Assembly (NCBI GenBank): GCA_963675135.1
Contig: OY776131.1
Coordinates: 24,977,881 to 25,041,880, forward strand
From: Galeopsis tetrahit
Taxonomy: Eukaryota > Streptophyta > Magnoliopsida > Lamiales > Lamiaceae
Length of the DNA stretch: 64,000 bases
Reading direction: 5' to 3'
The translations under genes were made by a program, and so were the position numbers. The notes below the pieces were generated by a model that was not told the origin of the DNA, searched no databases, and saw only the letters and a program-made list of their open reading frames with translations. Below are positions 35,501-45,606 of this stretch, piece by piece (within the stretch, counting starts at the first letter, position 1; each line of letters opens with the position of its first letter).

Positions 35501-36257
35501 CCGTCTTGTTCGGCAACAAGATGGGTAGAAGAATACTCAGCTTGTTTCCGAACCCAACCACATTGGACACCACCCAATTAGCAGTATTAGTGTCAACACG
35601 AACACTTCTCTCGAAATACATGAGTCGGTCAGCAAATAACTTGAACCAATTGCCCTCAGTAATTCCATCATAAATTGCAGTCATCACTCTTGCCTTCTGC
35701 AAGGTGACCGAATCAAATGAACCGGTGACACATAGCAACATCTTGCTTGCTATGTCAAGGAGAGTTCTATACTTCTCAAGCAACTCCTTCTTCTTGACAG
35801 CTGGGAGTTTGCCATCAGGGTTCAGCCTCAATTTCTTGCCACAAAATATACTGAGATATCTTGCTTCTTGTCCAATGGCATAGTTTTCCACATCAATCGA
35901 TCCGATGGGCAGCTTCAAATGCTAGAACACAACATCACGAGTGACTTCCACTCGACTTCCTCCAACAAATGACTCAACTGAGTCGCCTCTTCTTGTTGCA
36001 TTGGCGTAAAATTCCAACACCTCCTGCTCCAAGACGACATCTGGAAATGCCTCCAAGTATGGTTTTAACCCACATCTGCTACACTTTGTCAAAATCTCTT
36101 GATTGCCTTCAGTGTGTTTTCCCTTGAAGAACACAGAAGGTTCCACATGCACCTTGCTTTCGGACATGTATTTGCCAAGGTCAAACTTGGCCTGCATGTT
36201 AGTCCTTACATCGAAAAGAGAGATGATCAACATAGTAGATAGATAAATTAAGAACAA
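32523..36257 (-). pseudogene. Envelope-like region of the Sirevirus element, four in-frame stops
   Basis: Five minus-strand ORFs (35922-36257, 35403-35918, 34731-35378, 33003-34652, 32523-32975) share one phase and are separated only by stops at 35922 (TAG), 35403 (TAA), 34731 (TAG) and 33003 (TAA). About 1245 codons in all. Order: a Cys-containing N-terminal part, a globular part with VVSNVVGFGNKLSILLPILL, an acidic Ser/Pro-rich linker (SSSSEDESDDEES), a long Lys/Glu-rich coiled coil around 33400-33800, and a basic C-terminus. SIRE1-type elements carry an envelope-like ORF at this place, with coiled coils, and its role is unproven. I see no clear signal peptide. The TAA at 35403 sits in AGGTAAGTA, a strong splice-donor match. 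Confidence 0.75.
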
Positions 36258-37113
36258 AGGTTTGGTTTCGCAAGAAATCGAATGCGAGAGAGAGTAGGAG
36301 AGTTAAGAAAAACGTGAGAGTAGTGGAGTGTAACTGTTGGGTTTTGTTTGAAAACTGAATTTGAGAATTAACGGCCAAGATTGGATGAATTGATCCAACG
36401 GTGTGTCTTTTGAGATTCAGTTACGGAATCGAGAATATTACGTGATTTGATATTGTAAAATTTAGAATCCGTCTTTCCTATTGGTTAGGACAGAGGAGTG
36501 AACTCATCCGACCTAGTGTAGTAGGGTTTGGCGCGAACTGGGTGTATACACCTCATTAAAATGGGAGTGTATAAATCCAATTCTAGGGTTTTCCAATTTT
36601 CGCATTAACAAATTACAATAATACCCTTAATTCGTTAAGTTTAAACACTTAGAATGTATGAATCATAAGAACACTTATCTTGTCTGTTCGAGTCTATCCA
36701 GAACAGAATAGTAGACTCATGCGCACAAGACGAGTTCCACCTTCGACTGTGCTTGTCTATTCTGAATGTCGAACGACTTCATGTACCTATCTTGTCTTAT
36801 GCAACGTATAGTCGTAGGTACAACTAGAGTAGAATAATTAAGATGAATATCAATCTAAAGCAATGGTCAAGGTTTGAACAAGATGACTTTTAACAAACTT
36901 AAGAGTCAGCATAAGGATATTTAAGAAATCAAAGATTCCCCCTTAAATGTTTATTCCCTTAGTATTACCCTCAGCTTTACCAGCTTCCTCATCGGGTTGT
37001 TTGGTCATCTTGTTTAGCCTTGTATACCTCTCTGTTGAGCGAGTAAACGAGTGCTCTGTTCCAGTGATCTTGTCTCCTTATTTCTTTGATGTACCTGTCT
37101 GGTTAGTACATAA
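36258..37113. other. Sirevirus spacer between RNase H and envelope-like region
   Basis: Non-coding, no ORF of note. About 850 bp, with repeated GTCTATTC / CTTGTCT-type motifs near 36680-36800. Possibly the leader of a subgenomic or spliced envelope-like transcript. Confidence 0.5.
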
Positions 37114-37713
37114 CTATAGGCAAGTAGGGTCTAAATCAATTTGTCCTAGACTAATGCATAACTCACGAAAACGAGCCTCAGGTAATGGTTTTGTGAAAAT
37201 ATCAGCTCTTTGAAAATCAGTATGAATATTTTCCATGCGAATATCCTTCTTTTCTACATGATCACGTATGAAATGATGCTTCACATCAACATGCTTACAG
37301 CGTGTGTGCAAAACAGGGTTTTGTGTAATGGCAATGGCACTATTACTATCACAGAAAATAGGAACATTTGATTCATATATGTTGTAATCTCTAAGCTGTT
37401 GCATGAGCCAAAGTAGTTGACTACAGCAGCTACTAGCAGCCATGTACTCGGCTTCGGTAGTAGAGGTAGCCACACTAGTTTGCTTTTTCGAAAACCATGA
37501 AATGAGTTTTGTGCCTAAGAATTGACAAGAACTAGATGTAGATTTCCTATCTATTCTACAGCCACCAAAATCAGAATCTGAGTAGCCACTTAAAGATAAA
37601 TCATCATTTGAAGGATACCATATACCACGATTGATGGTTCCTTTCAAATATTTCAGTATCCGTTTCGTGGTTTCCATATGACTCTCTTTTGGATGGCTTG
37701 AAAACGAGCACAA
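37114..37713 (-). pseudogene. Sirevirus pol: RNase H
   Basis: 199 codons overlapping the RT frame by about 60 bp. SGYSDSDFGG holds the first catalytic Asp, TTEAEYMAAS the Glu, and PIFCDSNSAI the next Asp, followed by HVDVKHHFIRDHVE. It removes RNA from the RNA-DNA hybrid. A one-base length change at about 37685-37700 separates it from RT. It ends with a stop near 37114, and the envelope-like frame begins about 850 bp further on. Confidence 0.9.
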
Positions 37714-38729
37714 ACGCCAACAGAGAAAGCAATGTCTAGTCTACTAGCAGTTAAATACAACAATGAACCAATAAGATCACGATAATAAGTTTGGTCAGCA
37801 CATTTACCATGTTCGTCTGGATCCATCCTGTAAGTAGGTAGCATCGGTACGCCAGTGGACTTGCATGTTTTAATTTCATACTTGTCTAGAAGATTTCTAG
37901 TGTACTTTGCTTGATTTATGAAAATCCCTTCAGGGGTCTGTTTTACTTGAAGACCAAGAAAGTAATTCATTTCACCCATCATAGATATCTCAAATTTACT
38001 TTGCATGAGTGTTGAGAAACTTCCACTCAGCTTTTTGTTAGGTGAACCAAAAATGATATCATCTACGTAAATTTGGACGAGTAAAATGTCTTTCCCTTCT
38101 TGTCTTCTGAACAAGGTTCTATCGACCTTGCCCTTAGTAAAACCATTTTCTAATAGAAAGAGAGAGAGAGTATCATACCATGCTCTTGGAGCTTGCTTTA
38201 GTCCGTATAAGGCTTTCTTCAATCTGTACACCTGGTTGCCTTTGACTTCGAAACCTGGGGGTTGTTCAACATACACTTCTTCCGCAAGAATACCGTTAAG
38301 AAATGCACTTTTAACATCCATTTGATATACAGTAAACTTCATATGAGCAGCATATGCAAGGAACAAACGAATGGCTTCTAGTCTAGCAACAGGAGCATAT
38401 GTTTCATCATAGTCTATGCCTTCAGCTTGTGAATAGCCTTGGGCTACTAGTCTAGCCTTATTCCTAACGACTACATCATTCTCATGTTTCTTATTTTTGA
38501 AAATCCATCGAGTGCCAACTACATTATGATGTTCCGACCTATCGACAAGTTCCCAGACGTCGTTTCGAACAAACTGGTTCAACTCGTCTTGCATGGCGAT
38601 GATCCAATTACTATCAGTCAATGCCTCTTTAACAGTAGTTGGCTCGATAGCAGAGAGGAAACAACACCAGCAAAACATAGTTGGACTAGGTTGTTCTTGT
38701 GACTCAAAGAGTTGTCGTCTAGTCTTCAC
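37653..38729 (-). pseudogene. Sirevirus pol: reverse transcriptase
   Basis: 358 codons. RT begins near DVWELVDR (57-64), with GTRWIFKNK (72-80), QMDVKSAFLNG (136-146), YGLKQAPRAWY (175-185) and the active-site YVDD (221-224). It converts element RNA to cDNA. It leaves frame near 37690, at CARFQA, where the RNase H continuation is found one frame over (37114-37713). The upstream end was joined to integrase before the SINE inserted. Confidence 0.92.
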
Positions 38730-38746
38730 ACCAATAGTAGACTCAC

Positions 38747-38865
38747 GACAAAGTGGGATAGCTCAAGTGGTTAGAGAACCACTACCTAGGCCTTAGGTCC
38801 TGGGTTCGAGTCATGGGGAGGGGAAAAAAAAGGGATGGGTATTTAACTTGTAATAAATAAAAAAA
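38747..38865 (+). mobile_element. tRNA-derived SINE, copy 1, inserted in Sirevirus pol
   Basis: GGGATAGCTCAAGTGGTTAG (box A) and GGTTCGAGTC (box B) form an RNA polymerase III promoter. The tail is AT-rich, ending TAATAAATAAAAAA. A perfect 17-bp target duplication, ACCAATAGTAGACTCAC, flanks it (38730-38746, 38866-38882). 119 bp. The tRNA-like part lacks a full cloverleaf, so this is not a tRNA gene. Confidence 0.92.
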
Positions 38866-40059
38866 ACCAATAGTAGACTCACCAATAATATTTTCAGCAT
38901 CATGCGCAGATTTCCATGTTTTTCTATTCTTAACAGGAATACTATCATCATCTACATCATGTACATCATCATGCATAATGACATCATTTGTATCAGCAGT
39001 TTTCACAGGAGTAGACGAGTCAACTAGAGCAGGCATGTCAGATGGTCTAGTAGACTTACCTTGAGCACTTACCTTCTCTTTGTCATCAGACTCGAGAGCT
39101 TTTAAGAATGGGTTGTAGGCTTGAACGGATTCATATACCTCTGATTCTTTGTCAGATTCGATCGTTAGATCAGTCACCTTCTCACTGATCTTATCGGCAG
39201 ACGAGTCCTGTCGAGATTCATCGAAAACCACATGTGGTGTTTCCTCCACACAAAGAGTTGAGTAGTTGAATACTCCAAATGCCTTGCTAGTCGAGGAGTA
39301 TCCTAAGAATATCCCCTCGTCTGCTTTAGCATCGAAAGCATTCAACTTGCTATTTCCATTGTTATGGATGAAACACTTACAACCAAATATATGGAAATAT
39401 GAAATTCTGGGTTTTCTACCTTTCCAAACCTCATAGGGTGTCTTGCCTAGAGCTTTGTTGATCGCACTTTTGTTCTGTGAGTGGCATGCAGTGTTAATTG
39501 CTTCGGCCCAAAACTTTTGAGGAGTTTTGTATTCGGCTAGCATGGTTCTACAGGCTTCTTTGAGAGTTCGATTCCTTCTTTCAGCTACTACGTTCTGTTG
39601 TGGTGTCCTAGCTGCACTAGTAAGGTGCTGGATACCACGTTTAGCACAAAAATCTTGGATATAGCAATTAATGAACTCAGTTCCCTTGTCACTACGAATC
39701 TTGACAATAGACTGGTTCTTCTCAACTTGTAACTTCTTCAACAGATCAGGCAGAAGTGTTTGTGTATCACTCTTCTTGTGTAGGAAGACTACCCAAGTAA
39801 ACTTAGAATAGTCGTCTACAACAACAAGTGTGTACCTTCTACCATTCAAGGTTGGAGGAGTTATCGGACCATGAAGATCCATATGTAGGAGTTCTAGGAC
39901 TCTACTAGTTGAGAGAGTAGGAATTGACTTAAAAGAACCTTTTACCTGTTTACCTTTTTTACAAGCAGTGCATACATGTGATTTGTAATAGACTTCGTTG
40001 GGTAAACCTTCCACTAGGTAATCTCTTGCTATCTTATTAATTAACTTATTAATTACCAC
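38782..40059 (-). pseudogene. Sirevirus pol: pre-integrase and integrase
   Basis: 425 codons beginning almost at the LTR edge. The HHCC zinc region keeps only its end (VCTACKKGKQ, 29-38). The integrase core has D61 (HMDLHGP), D124 (RSDKGTEF) and E160 (VAERRN) with D-35-E spacing, followed by a C-terminal region with PYEVWKGRKP and GYSSTSKAFGV. The last roughly 25 residues are read from a SINE inserted at 38747-38865. Taking the SINE and its target copy (136 bp) out puts this frame in register with the RT frame, so the insertion alone breaks pol here. Residues before the first Met would have been gag and protease, now deleted. Confidence 0.92.
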
Positions 40060-40060
40060 T

Positions 40061-41347
40061 TGTAGGTCCCAAAGTTGAGTTTAATATTGAGCAAGCTAGT
40101 GAAAATGTCTAGAGGGGGGTGAATAGACTTTTCAAAATTCTTTCAATATATCAAAGTACAATGCAGAAATCAGAATATATCAATGAGCCCAATTCTAGTT
40201 TATACTCAACTTATTTCGAGAACTCTGTTATGAACACTCAACTAGTCTTGTTCAGATATGTAGTTAAACAGTTAATCAATTAAACAACAATCAAACAGTA
40301 AAGTAAACAACACACAACAATTTTATAGTGGTTCAACAACTTGTCTACGTCCACTCTCACAAACCCAGTTGTGATATTCTTATTCACTCTTCCAATCGAG
40401 TAAAGTGTGTGTTCTTGTAATTTTAAGTCCCAAGAAACAAGACTTAGATCTTCTCGAATATACTACCAAGTATATCTTTGATCTTACTAGAGATTTACAA
40501 GTATCTAGCAACTTGAAAACAGTAAACTAAAAACTTCTCTATTCAGTAGCAGTCTTCTTCGTTCTTCACTTGTCTTCCGAACTTGCTTTCTGAACTTCAA
40601 ACTCTATGAGTAACTTTGCTTCGAATGCTTCAATAACGCTTAAGTATGTAGAATTGCAGTAGTTCAGTAGTCTTGAATCGATCAATACCCTGAGGTATTT
40701 ATAGACTTTCAATTCTTCAAGAACTTTCAATTGTAACCAACCTTTCTTGAAAACTAACTTGCAACTTGTTATTCATATCCTTCCACGCGTTTCTTCACTA
40801 ATTAGTTATCTCTAACTAACTCTTTAATCCTTATCTTCACACGCGCTTGAATAACTAACTTCTTCTTTATTATGTTGACTTGTCTTGTCTTGTCTTCACG
40901 CACCTGTCTTGTGTAGACTTCATTCTTCTTCTTCTTGTGCGGTCTTCTTCAGTAGACTTAGTAACAACTAATCTAATCCTAACAAGACTATTACATTTAC
41001 TTTAAGCTTTATAAAACAGCTTAGTCAACTTAGAAATCTATACAATGTTTATATCAATTACATATGAAAATCATGAGCTTCTATACAATGTTTATCATAG
41101 CTCAATAACAACCTAAACAATTAATACAAAGTATCAACGTGTTATAAGTACTTGTCTTTTGAAATATTCTTTTTAACTTGCGTACTCTTCTTGTCTTGTG
41201 AACTCTACTGGTCTGTACAAGACGACTTCTTTTAACTAGACTAGGTCAGTCAACACTTAGAAAATATTCAATCTACTTTTGGCTTATCAAAACTTCATCT
41301 TTATCTTTTCATCATTTAGGACTTGTTCTAGGATTCATATCCCAACA
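40061..41347 (-). repeat. 5' LTR of the Sirevirus element
   Basis: 1287 bp. TATAAATACC on the minus strand at about 40694-40703 is the likely TATA box. Its inner edge is followed by AGTGGTA and then directly by coding sequence of the pre-integrase region, so only TGGTA of a tRNA-Met primer site remains. Confidence 0.92.
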
Positions 41348-41352
41348 ATATA

Positions 41353-41640
41353 AAATTATATTACCTCTTACTCAAAAATTTAAAAAAAGAACGCATATTA
41401 AAAAAATTAAAAACTTAACAATTTAAAATCCAAAAACTCAAAGTAAAAGTAAATATCATCTAGAAAATTTACAATTGCATTTCTTTCTTCATGTATAAAT
41501 ATTTGGCGTGGGTTGATTGCGTCATGAATGAGATATTATTTTGAGGAATAAAAAATGAGAAAAATAAAGTTTCAATTTCCCATAAAATTATTGATACAAA
41601 TGATTATGATAAGAAACCCAATATATAAGAAACCCAATAT
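41353..41640. other. AT-rich spacer between two LTR elements
   Basis: Nothing recognisable. Confidence 0.5.
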
Positions 41641-41645
41641 AGGTA

Positions 41646-42874
41646 TGTAGACACCTAAATTTTATGGGTCCCTCCAATTGATTTGAGCCTCTAAAGCCCA
41701 ATAAATTAATTTAAAATTCAAGACGGGTCTCTAAAATTTAATAAATCAAGACGGGCCTCTAAAGTCTAATAAATCAAGACAGGCCTCTAAAGCCCAACAA
41801 ACCAAATCGGGCCCAAATATGGCATTCTTAGCCCATCAAGTAATTCAAAATTTGAAATAAGTCCTAACCACTTGCACAAATATCTCTTTGGCCCATAAAA
41901 AACCCTAGGTTCTACACCTATAAATAGAGGCCTCATTCCATTCATTTCATCATCAAGAAATCAGAAGCATTCAAAGCTCAAATTCTCTACAGAGATTTTA
42001 GAGTGTTCTTCAGCAGTTGGAGGAGCTTCAAAGGCGTTCTTCGTGCAAAGCAGCAAGAAGCAGTGTTCGAGTGGAGATCAAGGTGCTAAGCCTCTTCGAT
42101 TCGGTGTTTCTTCAAAGCGTTCTTCGTGCAAAGCAGCAAGAAGCAGTGTTCGAGTGGAGATCAAGGTGCTAAGCCTCTTCGATTCGGTGTTTCTTCAAGG
42201 CGTTCTTCGTGCAAAGCAGCAAGAAGCAGTGTTCGAGTGGAGATCAAGGTGCTAAGCCTCTTCGATTCGGTGTTTCTTCAAGGTGTTCTTCGTGCAAAGC
42301 AGCAAGAAGCAGTGTTCGAGTGGAGATCAAGGTGCTAAGCCTCTTCGATTCAGTGTTTCTTCAAGGCGTTCTTCGTGTAAAGCAGCAAGAAGCAGTGTTC
42401 GAGTGGAGGTCAAGGTGCTAAGCCTCTTCGATTCGGCGTTTCTTCAAGGCGTTCTTCGTGGATCTTCAACGGAAAAGTCCCGATAAGTCCCGAAAAAGTC
42501 CCGATAAGTCCCGAAAATCAACGTTTAATCCAAAATACGGCGTCAAGCCCTTGGACTAGCGTTACAAAGTCCCAAGTTCAAGAACGATCTTCAACGACGT
42601 TCATCCAAAAAGTCCCTAAATTCGGCGTTTAATCCAAAATACGGTGCTAAGTCTTTGGATTAGCGTTATAAAAGCCCCAAATACAAGATCAGAAAGGATT
42701 CGGCTGCGGATCCAGCTCCAAAAGCTCAAGAAATCCAAGTGAAGTTCAAGAAGAGAGAATCAGAGGAACAAATTAGAGATTGTAACCCGCAATATTCATT
42801 GGTTTAATCCGAAATTAAATAAAATTGTTCGCATTTTCGCGTTTTTATATTTAATTCACGAATTTGTGTTTACA
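41646..42874 (+). repeat. 5' LTR with five 83-bp units
   Basis: TATAAATAG at 41919-41927. From about 42030 to 42446, an 83-bp unit with GCGTTCTTCGTGCAAAGCAG is repeated five times, then a sixth start diverges into CGTGGATCTTCAACGG. The repeats lie downstream of the TATA box, so in the transcribed leader. Confidence 0.92.
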
Positions 42875-42876
42875 AA

Positions 42877-42896
42877 TTGGCACGCCCAGTGGGACA
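42877..42896 (+). promoter_or_regulatory. Primer-binding site of the gag-only element
   Basis: TTGGCACGCCCAGTGGGAC directly after the 5' LTR end. Common type in plant gypsy elements. Confidence 0.75.
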
Positions 42897-42942
42897 ATCT
42901 CTACCTCTCATCTCTACTCTTCAAGCAAATCAAGTCTCGACG

Positions 42943-44460
42943 ATGACACCAATCAAGATTAAGATCAAGAGAGGTGTTGCATCCGGATCAGCTGGTCTTG
43001 ACTTTGAAGACGTGAACGTAGTCACGAGGAGTATGTCAAGAAGTTCGAAGTCATCGTCTTCTTTAGAGAAGGCTACTGCAGAGGGTCCACCACCCAACAC
43101 TGCGAACGAGGAGAACAACTCAGCCTGTTCCCCTACTCGTTCCACATCGAGCTCATCAGATTCAAGTACAGCCTCAGCAATGGCGACAGGCACTACGACT
43201 GTTGAGGAGCAACTGGCAAGCTTAACTCGAGCCATAGAAGGACTCACAAAACATGTCCAAGAACAGGATGCCCAGATTGCTAACCTGATAAGCAATGCGG
43301 ACAAAGGAAAGCAAGTCGAAGGGCATGATGCTGAGACGTCTGGTGAACGCCAGCCAATGGAAGTTGACCAAATTCATAAGGAGTTACAAGTTTCTCCCGA
43401 GGGTTTAGTGCCCGTTGACCGGCTGAAAGAAATCATACTTGGGGCAATCAAAGATAAATTGGAGGAAAATCCCAAGTCTTCATTTACCTACAGCAAGCCT
43501 TACACGAAGAGGATTGAAAATTTAAAGATGCCAGCTGGTTATCAACCTCCAAAGTTGCAGCAGTTCGATGGCAAGGGTAATCCAAAGCAACATATTGCTC
43601 ACTTCGTGGAGACCTGCAACAATGTCGGCACGTATGGAGATCATTTGGTGAAGCAATTCGTGCGCTCTTTAAAGGGCAATGCATTCGATTGGTACATCGA
43701 TTTGGAGGCCAGTTCGATAGACATTTGGGAGCAAATGGAACAAGAATTTCTCAATCGATTTTACAGCACTCGTAGAACGGTTAGCATGCTTGAATTGACG
43801 AACACTCGTCAATCAAAGGAAGAGCCGGTGATTGATTACATAAATCGATGGAGAAATCTAAGTCTAAATTGCAAGGATAGATTGACTGAAACTTCAGCTA
43901 TCGAGATGTGCATACAAGGGAAGCATTGGGGTCTTCGATATATCCTTCAAGCAATTCGACCAAGATCATTCGAGGATTTGGCTACTAAGGCTCATGACAT
44001 GGAGTTGAGCATGTCTACAAGTGGATTTGAAGGACCACTATCTCAAGAGTGGGGGCAAAGGAAAACGAGTTTGAAGGAGTTGCAACTAAAGCAATATCCA
44101 TTTCTAGACTCAGACATCCCCGAAATTTTCGATGACTTGATCAAGAATGATCTCATTGAATTACCACAAATGAAACGACCCGATGAGGCAAGGCGAACGG
44201 ACGACCCCAAATATTGCAAGTACCATCGATTGGTAGGACATCCAACCCAATACTGTTTTATACTTAAAGAGAAAATTATGCGGCTAGCCAAAGAAGGGAA
44301 GATCTTGTTAGAAGAAACTGAAACAACGGCGAATCACGTCACATTTGAAGACAATCAAATTAAGGAAGTTTACGCAAATGGCGCCTACAAATTGATTTCT
44401 GAAGATGGCGTATACATTGGTCCCATAAACAAAATGTTTTTTAAACGCTACTATGCGTAA
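42943..44460 (+). CDS. gag: Gag polyprotein of non-autonomous gypsy-type element
   Basis: 505 residues from the first ATG (42943). An upstream reading exists only through the primer site. The N-terminal third is Ser/Thr-rich and disordered, with a short coiled-coil-like part (EEQLASLTRAIEGLTKHVQE). The middle is a retrotransposon gag (capsid) domain, with FVRSLKGNAFDWYIDLE, then IWEQMEQEFLNRFYS and VIDYINRWRNLSL. Near the C-terminus CKYHRLVGHPTQYCFILK matches the Cys-His motif found in many plant gypsy Gags. It would form particles and package RNA. The frame is fully open, with its own stop at 44458-44460. No protease or pol follows, where an autonomous element would continue. Retention of an intact gag in a pol-less element suggests selection for it or recent origin. 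Confidence 0.92.
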   Translation: MTPIKIKIKRGVASGSAGLDFEDVNVVTRSMSRSSKSSSSLEKATAEGPPPNTANEENNSACSPTRSTSSSSDSSTASAMATGTTTVEEQLASLTRAIEGLTKHVQEQDAQIANLISNADKGKQVEGHDAETSGERQPMEVDQIHKELQVSPEGLVPVDRLKEIILGAIKDKLEENPKSSFTYSKPYTKRIENLKMPAGYQPPKLQQFDGKGNPKQHIAHFVETCNNVGTYGDHLVKQFVRSLKGNAFDWYIDLEASSIDIWEQMEQEFLNRFYSTRRTVSMLELTNTRQSKEEPVIDYINRWRNLSLNCKDRLTETSAIEMCIQGKHWGLRYILQAIRPRSFEDLATKAHDMELSMSTSGFEGPLSQEWGQRKTSLKELQLKQYPFLDSDIPEIFDDLIKNDLIELPQMKRPDEARRTDDPKYCKYHRLVGHPTQYCFILKEKIMRLAKEGKILLEETETTANHVTFEDNQIKEVYANGAYKLISEDGVYIGPINKMFFKRYYA

Positions 44461-44470
44461 AGAAAACAAG

Positions 44471-45400
44471 TACGCTCCATAAACGCACGAGCCTAAACTG
44501 TTTGTCGCTTCATAAACGCATGAGCCTAAACTGCTTGACGCTCCATAAACGCACGAGCCTAAACTGTTTGTCGCTTCATAAACGCATGAGCCTAAACTGT
44601 TTGTCGCTCCATAAACGCATGAGCCTAAACTGCTTGTCGCTCCATAAACGCACAAGCCTAAACTGCTTGTCGCTCCATAAACGCACGAGCTTAAACTGCT
44701 TGTTGCTCCATAAATGCACGAGCCTAAACTGCTTGTCGCTCTATAAACGCATGAGCCTAAACTGCTTGTCGCTCCATAAACGCACGTGCTTAAACTGCTT
44801 GTCGCTCCATAAACGCACGAGCCTAAACTGTTTGTCGCTCCATAAACGCACGAGCCTATACTGTTTGTCGTTCCATAAACGCACGAGCCTAAACTGCTTG
44901 TTGCTCCATAAAGGCACGAGCTTAAACTGCTTGAAGCTCCATAAACGCACGAGCCTAAACTGTTTGTTGCTCCATAAACGCACGAGCCTAAACTGCTTTT
45001 TGCTCCATAAACGCACGAGCCTAAACTGGTTTTTGCTCCATAAACGCACGAGTCTAAATTGCTTTTTGCTCCATAAACACACGAGCCTAAACTGTTTGTC
45101 GCTCCATAAACGCACGAGTCTAAACTGCTTGTCGCTCCATAAACGCACGAGCCTAAACTGCTTGTCGCTCCATAAACGCACGAGCCTAAACTGCTTGTCG
45201 CTCCATAAACGCACGAGCCTAAACTACTTGTCGCTCCATAAACGCACGAGCCTAAACTGCTTGTCACTCCATAAACGCACGAGCCTAAACTGTTTGTCGC
45301 TCCAAGAACGCACGAGCCTAAACTGTTTTTTGCTCCATGATGCACGATACTAAACTGCTTATTACTCCTGGTCCGCATGAGTCTAAACTGTGTACGACGA
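44471..45400. repeat. 33-bp minisatellite, about 28 units
   Basis: Unit of the type CACGAGCCTAAACTGCTTGT CGCTCCATAAACG, head-to-tail with few substitutions and almost no indels. As 33 is a multiple of three, frames stay open: plus strand 44502-45353 (11-residue unit with LHKRTSLNCL), minus 44308-45378 (YGATSSLGSCV) and minus 44741-45214 (RLWSDKQFRLV). No Met-initiated gene is implied. It lies after gag, in the 3' untranslated part of the element. Confidence 0.95.
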
Positions 45401-45606
45401 CCACCAAAGGTAAATACATGTGGTTAAACTGTAAACTTACTCCACTAAAGGCGTTTTAAGTGGTTAAATAATTAAATCCCCACTTTGTCAAAAGTAGTTA
45501 AAGAATAGTCACTCCTGGCCCGCATGTGGGAAATCATTTGAAAGTAATTCGCAATTCGTCCACATCAAAGTCAAACGTTCTCGTGAACGAAATACGAGGG
45601 GGCATT

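Larger units (their letters stand above)
31041..41347 (-). mobile_element. Sirevirus-type Ty1/copia retrotransposon, gag-deleted
   Basis: Two 1287-bp LTRs (31041-32327, 40061-41347) begin TGTAGGTCCC and end ATCCCAACA on the plus strand. The 5-bp target duplication is ATATA (31036-31040, 41348-41352). The polypurine tract on the minus strand, AAAAAGGGGGAAAT just before TGTTGGG, is the form found in Sireviruses (SIRE1/Maximus). Minus-strand order is integrase, RT, RNase H, then an extra envelope-like region of about 3.7 kb, also a Sirevirus trait. Gag, protease and most of the primer site are missing. I count about 16 LTR differences, so it is older than copia element 1. Confidence 0.9.

Noticed and set aside
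38747..38830. tRNA gene
   Set aside because: Has pol III boxes but no full cloverleaf, carries an A-rich tail and a 17-bp target duplication, so it is a SINE.
42043..42486. Series of overlapping 67-70 residue ORFs as genes
   Set aside because: They come from the 83-bp LTR repeat read in shifting frames, and the same pattern is in the other LTR.
44308..45378. 356-codon repetitive ORF on the minus strand as a gene
   Set aside because: It is a by-product of a 33-bp tandem array. Other frames are open too and the reading shows no non-repeat domain.
44471..45400. CRISPR-like array
   Set aside because: Units are directly adjacent without unique spacers, and the setting is a plant retroelement.
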